From Ignavibacteriales bacterium (GTDB lineage: Bacteria; Bacteroidota; Ignavibacteria; UBA10030), in NCBI GenBank assembly GCA_016218005.1, contig JACRFF010000224.1, positions 1 to 5,560 on the forward strand: a stretch of 5,560 nucleotides of DNA, read 5' to 3'. Below, piece after piece: positions 1 through 5,560 of this stretch. A program made the translations under genes and the position numbers. How positions within the stretch are numbered: the stretch's first letter is position 1; each line of letters starts with the position of its first letter. The notes under the pieces are model-generated. The model made no database searches, had not been told where the DNA came from, and saw only the letters and a list, made by a program, of their open reading frames with translations.

Positions 1-1246
1 GCGCGGCGGCATCTTTATCCACCGAAGTTCCTTTTCCCTCCAACAGTTCAACGAGCGATTTGCGGTACGAAGGTTTGGACTCGGTGAGCAAGACGCGGTC
101 CTGCGGGCGCTTGGGTCCCGCGAGACTTGGCACGACGGAGGCGAGGTCGAGTTCGAGCGTGTCGGAAAATTCCGGTTCCGGCGTTTCTGCGGTAAGGAAC
201 ATTCCTTGTGCTTTGCAATATGCTTCGACCAGTGCAACTTGTTCCACCGGGCGTCCGGTGAATCTCAGGTACTCAAGCGTCTGCGCATCGACGGGGAAGA
301 AGCCCATCGTTGCGCCGTACTCGGGCGCCATGTTCGCAATCGTTGCGCGGTCGGCGACGGGCAGCGATGCAATGCCGGAGCCGTAGAACTCCACAAACTT
401 TCCAACGACCCCTTTCTTCCGAAGCATCTGCGTAATGGTAAGAACCAAATCGGTTGCGGTGGCGCCGGGCTGAAGCTTGCCATGAAGTTTGAACCCGACA
501 ACCTGCGGAATCAACATCGATACCGGCTGGCCGAGCATGGCGGCTTCTGCTTCAATGCCGCCGACGCCCCAGCCCAGCACGCCCAGTCCGTTGATCATCG
601 TCGTGTGCGAATCAGTGCCGACGAGCGTATCGGGATACACGGTCGGCTCGCCGTCAATGCTTTTGAAAACCACTTGCGCGAGGTACTCGAGATTGATTTG
701 ATGGACGATGCCGGTATCGGGCGGGACGACCCGAAAATTTCGGAACGCTTGCTGACCCCAGCGCAGGAATGCGTAACGTTCTTTGTTCCGCTTGAACTCC
801 AACTCTGCGTTGACGCGAAACGCTTGCTCGCTGCCGAACTCATCCACCTGCACCGAGTGGTCGATCACCAAATCGACCGGTTGCAACGGATTGATCTTGT
901 TCGGGTCGCCTCCCATTGCGATCATGGCATCGCGCATCACGGCGAGATCGACCACGCACGGAACGCCGGTGAAATCCTGCAATAACACGCGCGCCGGCAT
1001 GAACGCGATTTCTTTGTTCGGCGTTGCCTTCGGGTTCCAGTGGGTCAGCGCGTCGATATCTTCCTTGCGTACCACGCGACCGTCTTCGCGGCGCAGCAGA
1101 TTTTCCAAGAGAATTCGCAGCGAGACCGGCAGTTTCGCCAGCGATACCCCGGCGGATGATTCCATTGCGGGGAGTGAGAAATACGAGAAGGTGTTCGCCC
1201 CCGCGGCCAACGACTTCTTGACTTTGTAGCTATCGACGTTCGACAT
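1..1246 (-). CDS. acnA: Aconitate hydratase, AcnA/IRP type, N-terminal 415 codons (3' end outside window)
   Basis: Aconitase interconverts citrate and isocitrate through cis-aconitate in the TCA cycle, in the cytoplasm, using a [4Fe-4S] cluster. I translated the minus strand from ATG at 1246-1244; the frame stays open to the window edge. Seen directly: [20 protein letters not shown] at residues 86-105, IDHSVQVD at 128-135, [20 protein letters not shown] starting at residue 210, and GPKRPQDRV at 377-385. These are signature blocks of the AcnA/IRP branch rather than AcnB. Family members are about 890-910 residues, so a little under half is visible. The three cluster cysteines (C435, C501 and C504 in E. 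coli AcnA) lie past the edge, so cofactor competence cannot be judged. The start has only a purine-rich AGAGAAAG-like stretch upstream, but the N-terminus agrees with the family. The gene is divergent from carB1, separated by 121 bp. Confidence 0.95.
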   Translation of the reverse strand, partial: MSNVDSYKVKKSLAAGANTFSYFSLPAMESSAGVSLAKLPVSLRILLENLLRREDGRVVRKEDIDALTHWNPKATPNKEIAFMPARVLLQDFTGVPCVVDLAVMRDAMIAMGGDPNKINPLQPVDLVIDHSVQVDEFGSEQAFRVNAELEFKRNKERYAFLRWGQQAFRNFRVVPPDTGIVHQINLEYLAQVVFKSIDGEPTVYPDTLVGTDSHTTMINGLGVLGWGVGGIEAEAAMLGQPVSMLIPQVVGFKLHGKLQPGATATDLVLTITQMLRKKGVVGKFVEFYGSGIASLPVADRATIANMAPEYGATMGFFPVDAQTLEYLRFTGRPVEQVALVEAYCKAQGMFLTAETPEPEFSDTLELDLASVVPSLAGPKRPQDRVLLTESKPSYRKSLVELLEGKGTSVDKDAAA

Positions 1247-1367
1247 TTCTTTCTCTATCTTTGACCGACAATCTCGGAGTCAATATAAGAAAAATCAGCA
1301 AAAAGATTTCTCACGTTGAACAAGTTTGCAATTCTGAGTATCTTCATCGAGCAATTTTACATCCGCT
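1247..1367. promoter_or_regulatory. Divergent intergenic region between acnA and carB1
   Basis: This 121-bp AT-rich stretch separates two divergent starts, so it should contain both promoters. It includes A-runs around 1290-1304. For acnA on the minus strand, a TATATT-like -10 can be read at 1287-1282, but the sequence 17 bp upstream (GAAATC) is a poor -35. I found no convincing long inverted repeat that would mark an operator, and no recognisable riboswitch or pyrimidine attenuator hairpin. A leader hairpin with a U-tract of the PyrR type is not present before carB1. Confidence 0.5.
1316..1344 (+). promoter_or_regulatory. Candidate sigma-70-like promoter for the carB locus
   Basis: TTGAAC at 1316-1321 and TATCTT at 1339-1344 are separated by 17 bp; each matches the sigma-70 consensus at four of six bases. 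Transcription would begin near 1350, leaving a leader of under 20 nt before the carB1 ATG. An overlapping CAAGTTTG at 1321-1328 resembles the Bacteroidota -7 element TAnnTTTG at five of six fixed positions, but no matching -33 TTTG lies at the right distance. Weak prediction, from pattern only. Confidence 0.25.
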
Positions 1368-2840
1368 ATGCCCAAACGAACCGACATCAAGTCCATTCTC
1401 ATTATCGGCTCCGGCCCGATCGTCATCGGTCAGGCGTGCGAGTTCGATTACTCCGGCACGCAGGCATGCCAAGTGCTGCGGGAAGAAGGATATCGCATCA
1501 TCTTGATCAACAGCAATCCTGCGACGATCATGACCGACCCGGAACTTGCCGATGCAACATACATCGAGCCGATCACGCCGGAGATGGTGGAGGAGATCAT
1601 CAAGAAGGAGCGCCCCGACGTCATTCTTCCGACGATGGGAGGACAAACGGCATTGAACATTGCAGTGGCGTTGGCGGAACGCGGCGTGCTGGCGAAGTAC
1701 GGCGTCGAACTCATCGGCGCAAAATTGGAAGCGATCAAAAAAGCGGAAGACCGCGAGTTGTTCAAAGAGGCGATGGATCGCATCGGATTGCATTCGGCGC
1801 GCGGCGGATTCGTGAACACGCTCGACGAAGCGGTCAAGATGACGGAAGAGGTTGGTTTCCCCATCATCATTCGGCCTTCGTTTACGCTCGGCGGCACGGG
1901 GGGCGGCACGGCGTACAACATTGAAGAGTTCCGCGAGAAAGTGCTGCACGGTTTGACGAGCAGCCCGATTCAGCAAGTACTGATTGAAGAATCGGTCATC
2001 GGATGGAAGGAATTCGAGCTTGAAGTCATGCGCGACCTGAAAGACAACGTCGTCATCATTTGCTCGATAGAAAATTTCGACCCGATGGGCGTTCACACCG
2101 GCGACTCGATCACGGTTGCTCCTGCGCAAACGTTGACCGACAAGGAATACCAAGCGATGCGCGATGCGGCAAAGAAGATCATCCGTGAGATTGGCGTAGA
2201 AACCGGCGGCTCCAACATCCAGTTTGCAGTCAATCCCAGCGATGGCCGGATGATCGTCATCGAAATGAATCCGCGCGTGTCGCGTTCATCGGCGCTGGCT
2301 TCGAAGGCGACCGGCTTTCCGATTGCGAAGATTGCGGCGAAGTTAGCCGTAGGTTACACGCTGGATGAAATTCCGAACGACATCACGAAGCTGACGCCGG
2401 CTTCCTTTGAACCAACGATCGATTACTGTGTGGTGAAGATTCCGCGTTGGGATTTTGAAAAATTCAAAGGAGTGGATGATACTCTGGGCGTTCAAATGAA
2501 ATCGGTGGGCGAGGCGATGGCGATTGGCCGAACCTTCAAGGAATCGTTCCAGAAAGCGTTGCGCTCTCTTGAACAGGGAAGATTCGGATTGGGCGCCGAT
2601 GGCAAGGACGAGCTTGACGTCCGCGCGATGAACGACGTTGAGCGAAAAGAATGGCGCCGCAGAGTGCTGGACCGTCTGAAAATACCGAAGCCGGGGAATA
2701 TTTTTTACCTCCGGTATGCATTTCAACTTGGGTGTTCGATCGAAGAATTGTTCAAGGTAACCAAGATCGATCCGTGGTTCCTTCATAACATCTGGCAGAT
2801 CGTTGAGCTGGAAGAAGAACTGTATAGCTATCGCGTGTAG
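1368..2840 (+). CDS. carB1: Carbamoyl-phosphate synthase large subunit, N-terminal half (split CarB, part 1)
   Basis: This 490-residue protein is the carboxyphosphate-forming half of the CPS large subunit. It uses ATP to activate bicarbonate to carboxyphosphate, which reacts with ammonia delivered from the CarA glutaminase. It begins [19 protein letters not shown], nearly identical to complete CarB proteins, so the ATG is well supported although no clear Shine-Dalgarno precedes it. Through about residue 340 it aligns without gaps to E. coli CarB as I recall it, and the ATP-grasp residues fall at the same numbers: R129, R169, E215, H243, Q285, E299, N301, R303. Residues 1 to about 400 are the synthetase domain; about 400-490 are the first part of the helical oligomerization domain, ending [10 protein letters not shown] (about E. 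coli 480). Full CarB is about 1070 residues, so this is roughly half. The TAG stop is followed three codons later by an in-frame TGA, so readthrough cannot restore a single chain. The missing part is encoded by carB2, 579 bp downstream. Confidence 0.96.
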   Translation: MPKRTDIKSILIIGSGPIVIGQACEFDYSGTQACQVLREEGYRIILINSNPATIMTDPELADATYIEPITPEMVEEIIKKERPDVILPTMGGQTALNIAVALAERGVLAKYGVELIGAKLEAIKKAEDRELFKEAMDRIGLHSARGGFVNTLDEAVKMTEEVGFPIIIRPSFTLGGTGGGTAYNIEEFREKVLHGLTSSPIQQVLIEESVIGWKEFELEVMRDLKDNVVIICSIENFDPMGVHTGDSITVAPAQTLTDKEYQAMRDAAKKIIREIGVETGGSNIQFAVNPSDGRMIVIEMNPRVSRSSALASKATGFPIAKIAAKLAVGYTLDEIPNDITKLTPASFEPTIDYCVVKIPRWDFEKFKGVDDTLGVQMKSVGEAMAIGRTFKESFQKALRSLEQGRFGLGADGKDELDVRAMNDVERKEWRRRVLDRLKIPKPGNIFYLRYAFQLGCSIEELFKVTKIDPWFLHNIWQIVELEEELYSYRV

Positions 2841-2870
2841 TTTTTCTGAAACGAATTCAAGATATCATGA

Positions 2871-2876
2871 GAGAGG
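2871..2876 (+). promoter_or_regulatory. Ribosome binding site GAGAGG that decides the start of the Spy-like gene
   Basis: GAGAGG sits 5 nt before the ATG at 2882. An in-frame ATG at 2867 also exists, but the GAGAGG lies downstream of it and it has no purine-rich site of its own. The later start is therefore preferred, shortening the product from 188 to 183 residues. Confidence 0.55.
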
Positions 2877-2881
2877 TCGTT

Positions 2882-3433
2882 ATGCGTTTTTTGAGTATCC
2901 TCCGCAAGGAGTCTGCCGAAGGCATCCATTCGGACTTTCCGAAGGAACACTTTCGTGTCGGACATCCCTTTGGGATAAGTTTTGTGTTTCTCATCGTTGG
3001 AGTTGTTGCCTCTGCGACAGCGCAGGTGGTTGTTCCACACGACAAGGATGCCTTGCTCAACGGCGAGGGTATGGGGCAGGCGGAGTATGCAGAGCGCAAC
3101 GGCTTCCCCGGTCCCAAGCACGCGTTGAAATGGAAGGATGAACTTGGCATTTCGAACGACCAGATGCAGAAGATCGAAGCGTTGGCGAACGGCGTAGAGG
3201 TTTCAAGCAAGTTCAGGGGTGAAGATATCGTCAAGGCCGAGATTGATTTGAACGCGATGTTTGAAGCCGGCACGGCAACCGAAAAGAACGTTCGGGTAAA
3301 GGTGCAGGATATTGCAAGGCTGCGAGGAGAACTGCAATTCATCCACTTGCAGGCGCATTTGAAAATGAAACAAATTCTTTCCGCGAATCAGATGACACGA
3401 TACAAGGAATTGCAGGCCGGTGAAGCAAAGTAA
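2882..3433 (+). CDS. Spy/CpxP/ZraP-like exported helical protein lying between the two carB halves
   Basis: The product is a predicted 183-residue envelope protein with an N-terminal hydrophobic segment at residues 30-47 (FGISFVFLIVGVVASATA). This looks like a signal peptide with a possible cleavage site after SATA, or a membrane anchor. The charged stretch before it is unusually long, about 29 residues. The mature part is mainly charged and helical, with two LTxxQ-like motifs: LGISNDQMQKI starting at residue 88 and ILSANQMTRYKEL starting at 165. Paired LTxxQ-type motifs bracketing a helical region are the hallmark of Spy/CpxP periplasmic chaperones and the related ZraP metal-resistance proteins. 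No cysteine or His-rich metal site is visible, so a chaperone-like or structural role is likelier than metal binding; this is inferred from family resemblance only. The gene lies 41 bp after carB1, and its last 14 bp overlap carB2, so it is probably co-transcribed with both. Nothing about its family links it to carbamoyl phosphate synthesis. Confidence 0.75.
   Translation: MRFLSILRKESAEGIHSDFPKEHFRVGHPFGISFVFLIVGVVASATAQVVVPHDKDALLNGEGMGQAEYAERNGFPGPKHALKWKDELGISNDQMQKIEALANGVEVSSKFRGEDIVKAEIDLNAMFEAGTATEKNVRVKVQDIARLRGELQFIHLQAHLKMKQILSANQMTRYKELQAGEAK
2900..2976 (+). other. Run of five small perfect hairpins in the 5' part of the Spy-like gene
   Basis: Five adjacent perfect inverted repeats with 3-4 nt loops occur in 77 bases: CTCC-GCAA-GGAG (2900-2911), TGCC-GAA-GGCA (2914-2924), TTCGGA-CTT-TCCGAA (2929-2943), ACAC-TTTC-GTGT (2947-2958) and ATCCC-TTT-GGGAT (2964-2976). 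They are 2-5 nt apart and do not overlap. They coincide with the segment encoding the long charged stretch before the signal segment. Each stem is short, so the hairpins are real as sequence, but whether they are functional is unknown. Confidence 0.4.
3404..3408 (+). promoter_or_regulatory. Likely ribosome binding site for carB2, inside the Spy-like gene
   Basis: AAGGA at 3404-3408 lies 11 nt before the GTG at 3420. That spacing is slightly long but usable. An in-frame TGA at 3393-3395 rules out any earlier start, and the next in-frame GTG (3459) has no such site. This supports GTG 3420 as the start of carB2. Confidence 0.4.
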
Positions 3434-5246
3434 AATCTCTCATCGAATTCCCAGCAAGGTGTCGCCGGAACTCCTCCGCCAAGCGAAAGAGTTCGGCTTT
3501 TCGGACCGACAACTGGCGCATATTTGGGGGACGAGCGAAAAGATCGTGCGCGGCATGCGGAAGCAGCACGGCGTCGTGCCTGTCTACAAAACCGTGGATA
3601 CGTGTGCCGCGGAGTTTGAGGCTCACACGCCGTACCATTATTCCACCTACGAGCGAGAAAACGAATCGAAGCGAAGCGAACGAAAGAAGGTGATCATTCT
3701 CGGCGGCGGACCGAATCGCATCGGGCAGGGAATCGAGTTTGACTACTGCTGCGTCCACGGCGTCTATGCGCTGGACGAAGAGGGCATCGAGACGATGATG
3801 ATCAATTGCAATCCTGAAACCGTTTCGACCGATTACGATACCACCGACAAGCTTTACTTTGAACCGCTCACGCTCGAAGATGTGCTCAACATCTGCGAGC
3901 ACGAACAGCCGTTCGGCGTCATCGTCAGCTTCGGCGGACAAACGCCGCTGAAGATTGCGAAGGCGTTGGAAGAAAACGGCGTGCGCATTCTCGGCACATC
4001 GCCGGAAGGCATTGACCTTGCGGAAGACCGCGAGCGCTTCGGCGCGTTGTTGCGCAAGCTGAACATTCCGCATCCGAAATACGGCACGGCCTATTCCGTC
4101 AACAATGCGGTGTTAGTGGCGGAACAAATCAGCTTCCCCGTGCTCGTCCGACCTTCGTATGTTCTCGGCGGACGCGCAATGGAGATCTGCTACAACGGCG
4201 ATGCCGTACGCGAGTATATGAAGAAAGCCGTTGACGTTTCTCCCGATTATCCGGTGCTCATCGACCGTTTCTTGGAAGATGCCTTCGAATACGATGTCGA
4301 TTGTGTGAGCGACGGCAAGGATGTCGTCATCGGCGGAGTGATGGAGCATATTGAAGAGGCGGGTATTCACAGCGGCGATAGCGCCTGCGTCCTTCCTCCC
4401 TTTATGATCTCCCAAAAAAATCTTGACGAGATCATCGGATATACGGTGAAGTTGGCGAAAGCATTGAAGGTGGTGGGATTGATGAACGTGCAGTTTGCGA
4501 TGAAAGATGGGGTCGTTTACGTGCTGGAAGTCAATCCGCGCGCCTCGCGCACCGTTCCGTTCGTCAGCAAGGCCACCGGATTGCCTCTGGCAAAGATTGC
4601 CGCCAAAGTGATGGTGGGAAAAACGCTCGAAGAGTTGGGATTGAAGGGCTACGATTTCCGGAAGGTCAAACACATCTCGGTGAAAGAAGCGGTGTTCCCC
4701 TTCAACAAATTTCCGCGCGTGCCGGTGTTCCTCGGACCGGAAATGCGCTCGACCGGCGAGGTGATGGGCATCTCGGAAAATTTCGGCGCCGCCGTTGCCA
4801 AAGCACAAATGGGTGCGGGCAACACATTGCCGGTCGAAGGCCGAGTTTTCATCAGCGTGAATGAAAGCGACAAGACCGAATTTACGCTCGGGATTGCGCG
4901 TGATCTTGTTGGGCTGGGATTTTCGTTGGTGGCAACCGAAGGAACGCAATCTTTTCTCAATCAATCCGGCGTCGAGTGCGGGCACGTCTTCAAAGTGAAC
5001 GAGGGCCGCCCAAACGTTGTCGATATGGTCAAGAATGGCGAGATACAGCTTATCATCAACACGCCGCTGGGTGAGAATTCGCGGTACGATGAGTTTGCCA
5101 TCGGCAGGTCGGCGCTGGAAAACAAAGTCTCGTTCATTACCACGCTCTCGGCTGCGGCGACCGCCGTGAAGGGCATCGCGAAGCAAAAAGAAGGAACGCT
5201 GGGTATACGGAGTGTGCAGGAGTATTTGAAAAACATCGATACGTAA
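3420..5246 (+). CDS. carB2: Carbamoyl-phosphate synthase large subunit, C-terminal half (split CarB, part 2)
   Basis: This 608-residue protein carries the second ATP-grasp unit, which phosphorylates carbamate to carbamoyl phosphate for pyrimidine and arginine synthesis. Order: the rest of the oligomerization domain (about 14-85, from SPELLRQAKEFGF to the VDTCAAEF block at 59-66); the synthetase domain (about 90-460, GGGPNRIGQGIEFDYCCVHG at 95-114); and an MGS-like allosteric domain (about 465-608). ATP-grasp residues match E. coli with a constant offset of 471: R204, R244, Q358, E370, N372, R374. E312, D320 and E423 match the ornithine-site residues E783, D791 and E892. K485, T506, T509 and K525 match the UMP/IMP pocket of E. 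coli, so nucleotide and ornithine control may be kept (inference). The start is GTG, overlapping the preceding gene by 14 bp, which suggests translational coupling. Homology begins about residue 14, so the first 13 residues are locus-specific. An in-frame GTG at residue 14 is an alternative start. No frameshift or degeneration is seen. Confidence 0.96.
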   Translation: MKQSKISHRIPSKVSPELLRQAKEFGFSDRQLAHIWGTSEKIVRGMRKQHGVVPVYKTVDTCAAEFEAHTPYHYSTYERENESKRSERKKVIILGGGPNRIGQGIEFDYCCVHGVYALDEEGIETMMINCNPETVSTDYDTTDKLYFEPLTLEDVLNICEHEQPFGVIVSFGGQTPLKIAKALEENGVRILGTSPEGIDLAEDRERFGALLRKLNIPHPKYGTAYSVNNAVLVAEQISFPVLVRPSYVLGGRAMEICYNGDAVREYMKKAVDVSPDYPVLIDRFLEDAFEYDVDCVSDGKDVVIGGVMEHIEEAGIHSGDSACVLPPFMISQKNLDEIIGYTVKLAKALKVVGLMNVQFAMKDGVVYVLEVNPRASRTVPFVSKATGLPLAKIAAKVMVGKTLEELGLKGYDFRKVKHISVKEAVFPFNKFPRVPVFLGPEMRSTGEVMGISENFGAAVAKAQMGAGNTLPVEGRVFISVNESDKTEFTLGIARDLVGLGFSLVATEGTQSFLNQSGVECGHVFKVNEGRPNVVDMVKNGEIQLIINTPLGENSRYDEFAIGRSALENKVSFITTLSAAATAVKGIAKQKEGTLGIRSVQEYLKNIDT

Positions 5247-5270
5247 ACCCCGTTCTGCTTCTAACGGGGT
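5247..5270 (+). terminator. Terminator-like hairpin after carB2
   Basis: A perfect 8-bp stem, ACCCCGTT (5247-5254) with AACGGGGT (5263-5270), encloses an 8-nt loop and begins directly after the carB2 stop codon. A run of T does not follow on either strand, so it is not a canonical intrinsic terminator. Its position between carB2 and the next gene supports a role in ending the carB transcript or protecting its 3' end. Confidence 0.55.
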
Positions 5271-5327
5271 AAAGCACTTTGCACGTCATTGTATATGTAG
5301 GCGGAAAAGATCACGAGCATCAATAAC

Positions 5328-5560
5328 ATGAATTCACGATTCATACTGTGCAAGGTGATGCTATTCGTTCTTGCGGGAACTTTTGGCAACGCCACAGGTG
5401 GCATCGCCACGGGTGGTATTGGCGTGGCTGGCCCGCTTCGCCCGCGAAGCGAGGCGAGCGATCGCGTGAAGCTTGGCATCGATGTACTTCGCGAGCGCAA
5501 GTTCGACCTGCTGCAAGGTAAACGAGTAGGCCTTGTCACTAATCCTACCGGCGTTACCGC
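5328..5560 (+). CDS. namZ: NamZ-type exo-beta-N-acetylmuramidase (DUF1343), N-terminal 77 codons (3' end outside window)
   Basis: NamZ-family enzymes (DUF1343, glycoside hydrolase family GH171) release N-acetylmuramic acid from the non-reducing end of peptidoglycan fragments during cell-wall recycling. Seen here: a hydrophobic signal segment at residues 5-20 (with a lysine at 9 inside it), a Gly/Thr-rich spacer at 22-36, a charged stretch at 38-48, then the family's opening block KLGIDVLRERKFDLL (48-62), GKRVGLVTNP (64-73) and TGV (74-76). The catalytic region lies beyond the window. ATG 5328 is the first in-frame start after a TAG at 5298; upstream purines are poor, with only GAG about 10 nt away. 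The spacer contains two ATGGI repeats and the DNA is rich in inverted repeats. The gene is separated from carB2 by a hairpin and 81 bp, so it is probably a separate transcription unit, although I could not identify a clear promoter. Confidence 0.85.
   Translation, partial: MNSRFILCKVMLFVLAGTFGNATGGIATGGIGVAGPLRPRSEASDRVKLGIDVLRERKFDLLQGKRVGLVTNPTGVT
5391..5420 (+). repeat. Two tandem 15-bp units encoding ATGGI-ATGGI in namZ
   Basis: GCCACAGGTGGCATC (5391-5405) is followed at once by GCCACGGGTGGTATT (5406-5420), identical at 12 of 15 bases. Each unit encodes ATGGI, at residues 22-31, just after the signal segment. Each unit is also a small inverted repeat (GCCAC with GTGGC or GTGGT). Confidence 0.7.
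5434..5451. repeat. Perfect 8-bp inverted repeat in the namZ leader-coding region
   Basis: CGCTTCGC (5434-5441) and GCGAAGCG (5444-5451) are perfect reverse complements separated by CC. They encode part of the LRPRSE stretch ahead of the conserved domain. A further palindrome, GCGATCGC, follows at 5458-5465. The position inside a coding region argues against a simple terminator. Confidence 0.65.

Noticed and set aside
206..985. Plus-strand open frame of 259 codons across the aconitase region
   Set aside because: It is antisense to a clearly conserved acnA frame, has no recognisable domain, and has the His/Arg-rich composition typical of a shadow frame.
1316..1924. Plus-strand open frame of 202 codons overlapping the start of carB1
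   Set aside because: It is out of frame with carB1, whose N-terminus matches the family from its first residue; the overlapping frame has no recognisable protein.
2838..2846. Possible stop-codon readthrough joining carB1 to downstream sequence
   Set aside because: The TAG is followed in frame by TTT TTC TGA, and the downstream half is separated by another gene, so readthrough cannot restore a full-length CarB.
2841..3419. Intervening DNA as an intron, intein or insertion sequence
   Set aside because: There are no terminal inverted repeats or flanking target duplication that I could see, no intein or intron motifs, and the segment encodes its own start-to-stop protein with a signal segment and LTxxQ-like motifs.
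4414..4421. A-run of seven followed by T (A AAA AAT in frame) in carB2 as a possible slippery site
   Set aside because: The carB2 frame continues intact through it with conserved sequence on both sides. No stimulatory structure or useful alternative product was seen.
4113..5186. Minus-strand open frame of 357 codons opposite carB2
   Set aside because: It is the reverse complement of a highly conserved coding region with biased codons, has no family resemblance, and is rich in His, Arg and Asp as expected of an antisense shadow. The minus-strand frames at 1344-2153 and 3339-4073 are rejected for the same reason.
5458..5465. GCGATCGC, identical to the cyanobacterial HIP1 octamer
   Set aside because: Only one copy was noticed, and the gene content does not suggest a cyanobacterium, so chance is the better explanation.

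Overview
The window (5560 bp, about 54% GC by eye) reads as an ordinary bacterial chromosome segment with one unusual locus. It holds five protein genes: one on the minus strand running off the left edge, and four on the plus strand, the last running off the right edge. I see no tRNA, rRNA, CRISPR array or insertion sequence. The gene content, the weak or absent Shine-Dalgarno sequence before several starts, and the mix of an AcnA-type aconitase, a Spy/CpxP-like protein and a NamZ (DUF1343) protein would suit the Bacteroidota/Chlorobiota/Ignavibacteria side of the tree. That placement is an inference with low confidence.

Layout. (1) Bases 1-1246, minus strand: the first 415 codons of an AcnA/IRP-type aconitate hydratase. 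(2) Bases 1247-1367: an AT-rich divergent intergenic region that must carry the promoters of both acnA and the carB locus. (3) Bases 1368-2840: CarB1, the N-terminal half of the carbamoyl-phosphate synthase large subunit (carboxyphosphate domain plus the first part of the oligomerization domain). (4) Bases 2882-3433: a small exported or membrane-anchored helical protein resembling Spy/CpxP/ZraP. (5) Bases 3420-5246: CarB2, the rest of the oligomerization domain, the carbamoyl-phosphate domain and the MGS-like allosteric domain; its GTG start overlaps the Spy-like gene by 14 bp. (6) Bases 5247-5270: a terminator-like hairpin. (7) Bases 5328-5560: the start of an exported NamZ-type exo-beta-N-acetylmuramidase gene.

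The main point of interest is that carB is split into two intact, non-degenerate genes, with an unrelated gene for an exported protein placed between the halves and overlapping the second half. By alignment from memory to E. coli CarB, almost nothing of the large subunit is lost at the break. The ATP-grasp residues I can place in both halves, and the effector-pocket residues in CarB2, are present, so the two polypeptides probably assemble into a working synthetase feeding pyrimidine and arginine synthesis. The glutaminase subunit gene carA is not next to it.

A secondary observation is that both genes for exported proteins have hairpin-rich or repeat-rich DNA around the region encoding their signal peptide. 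This could reflect small palindromic elements inserted in frame, or could be chance.
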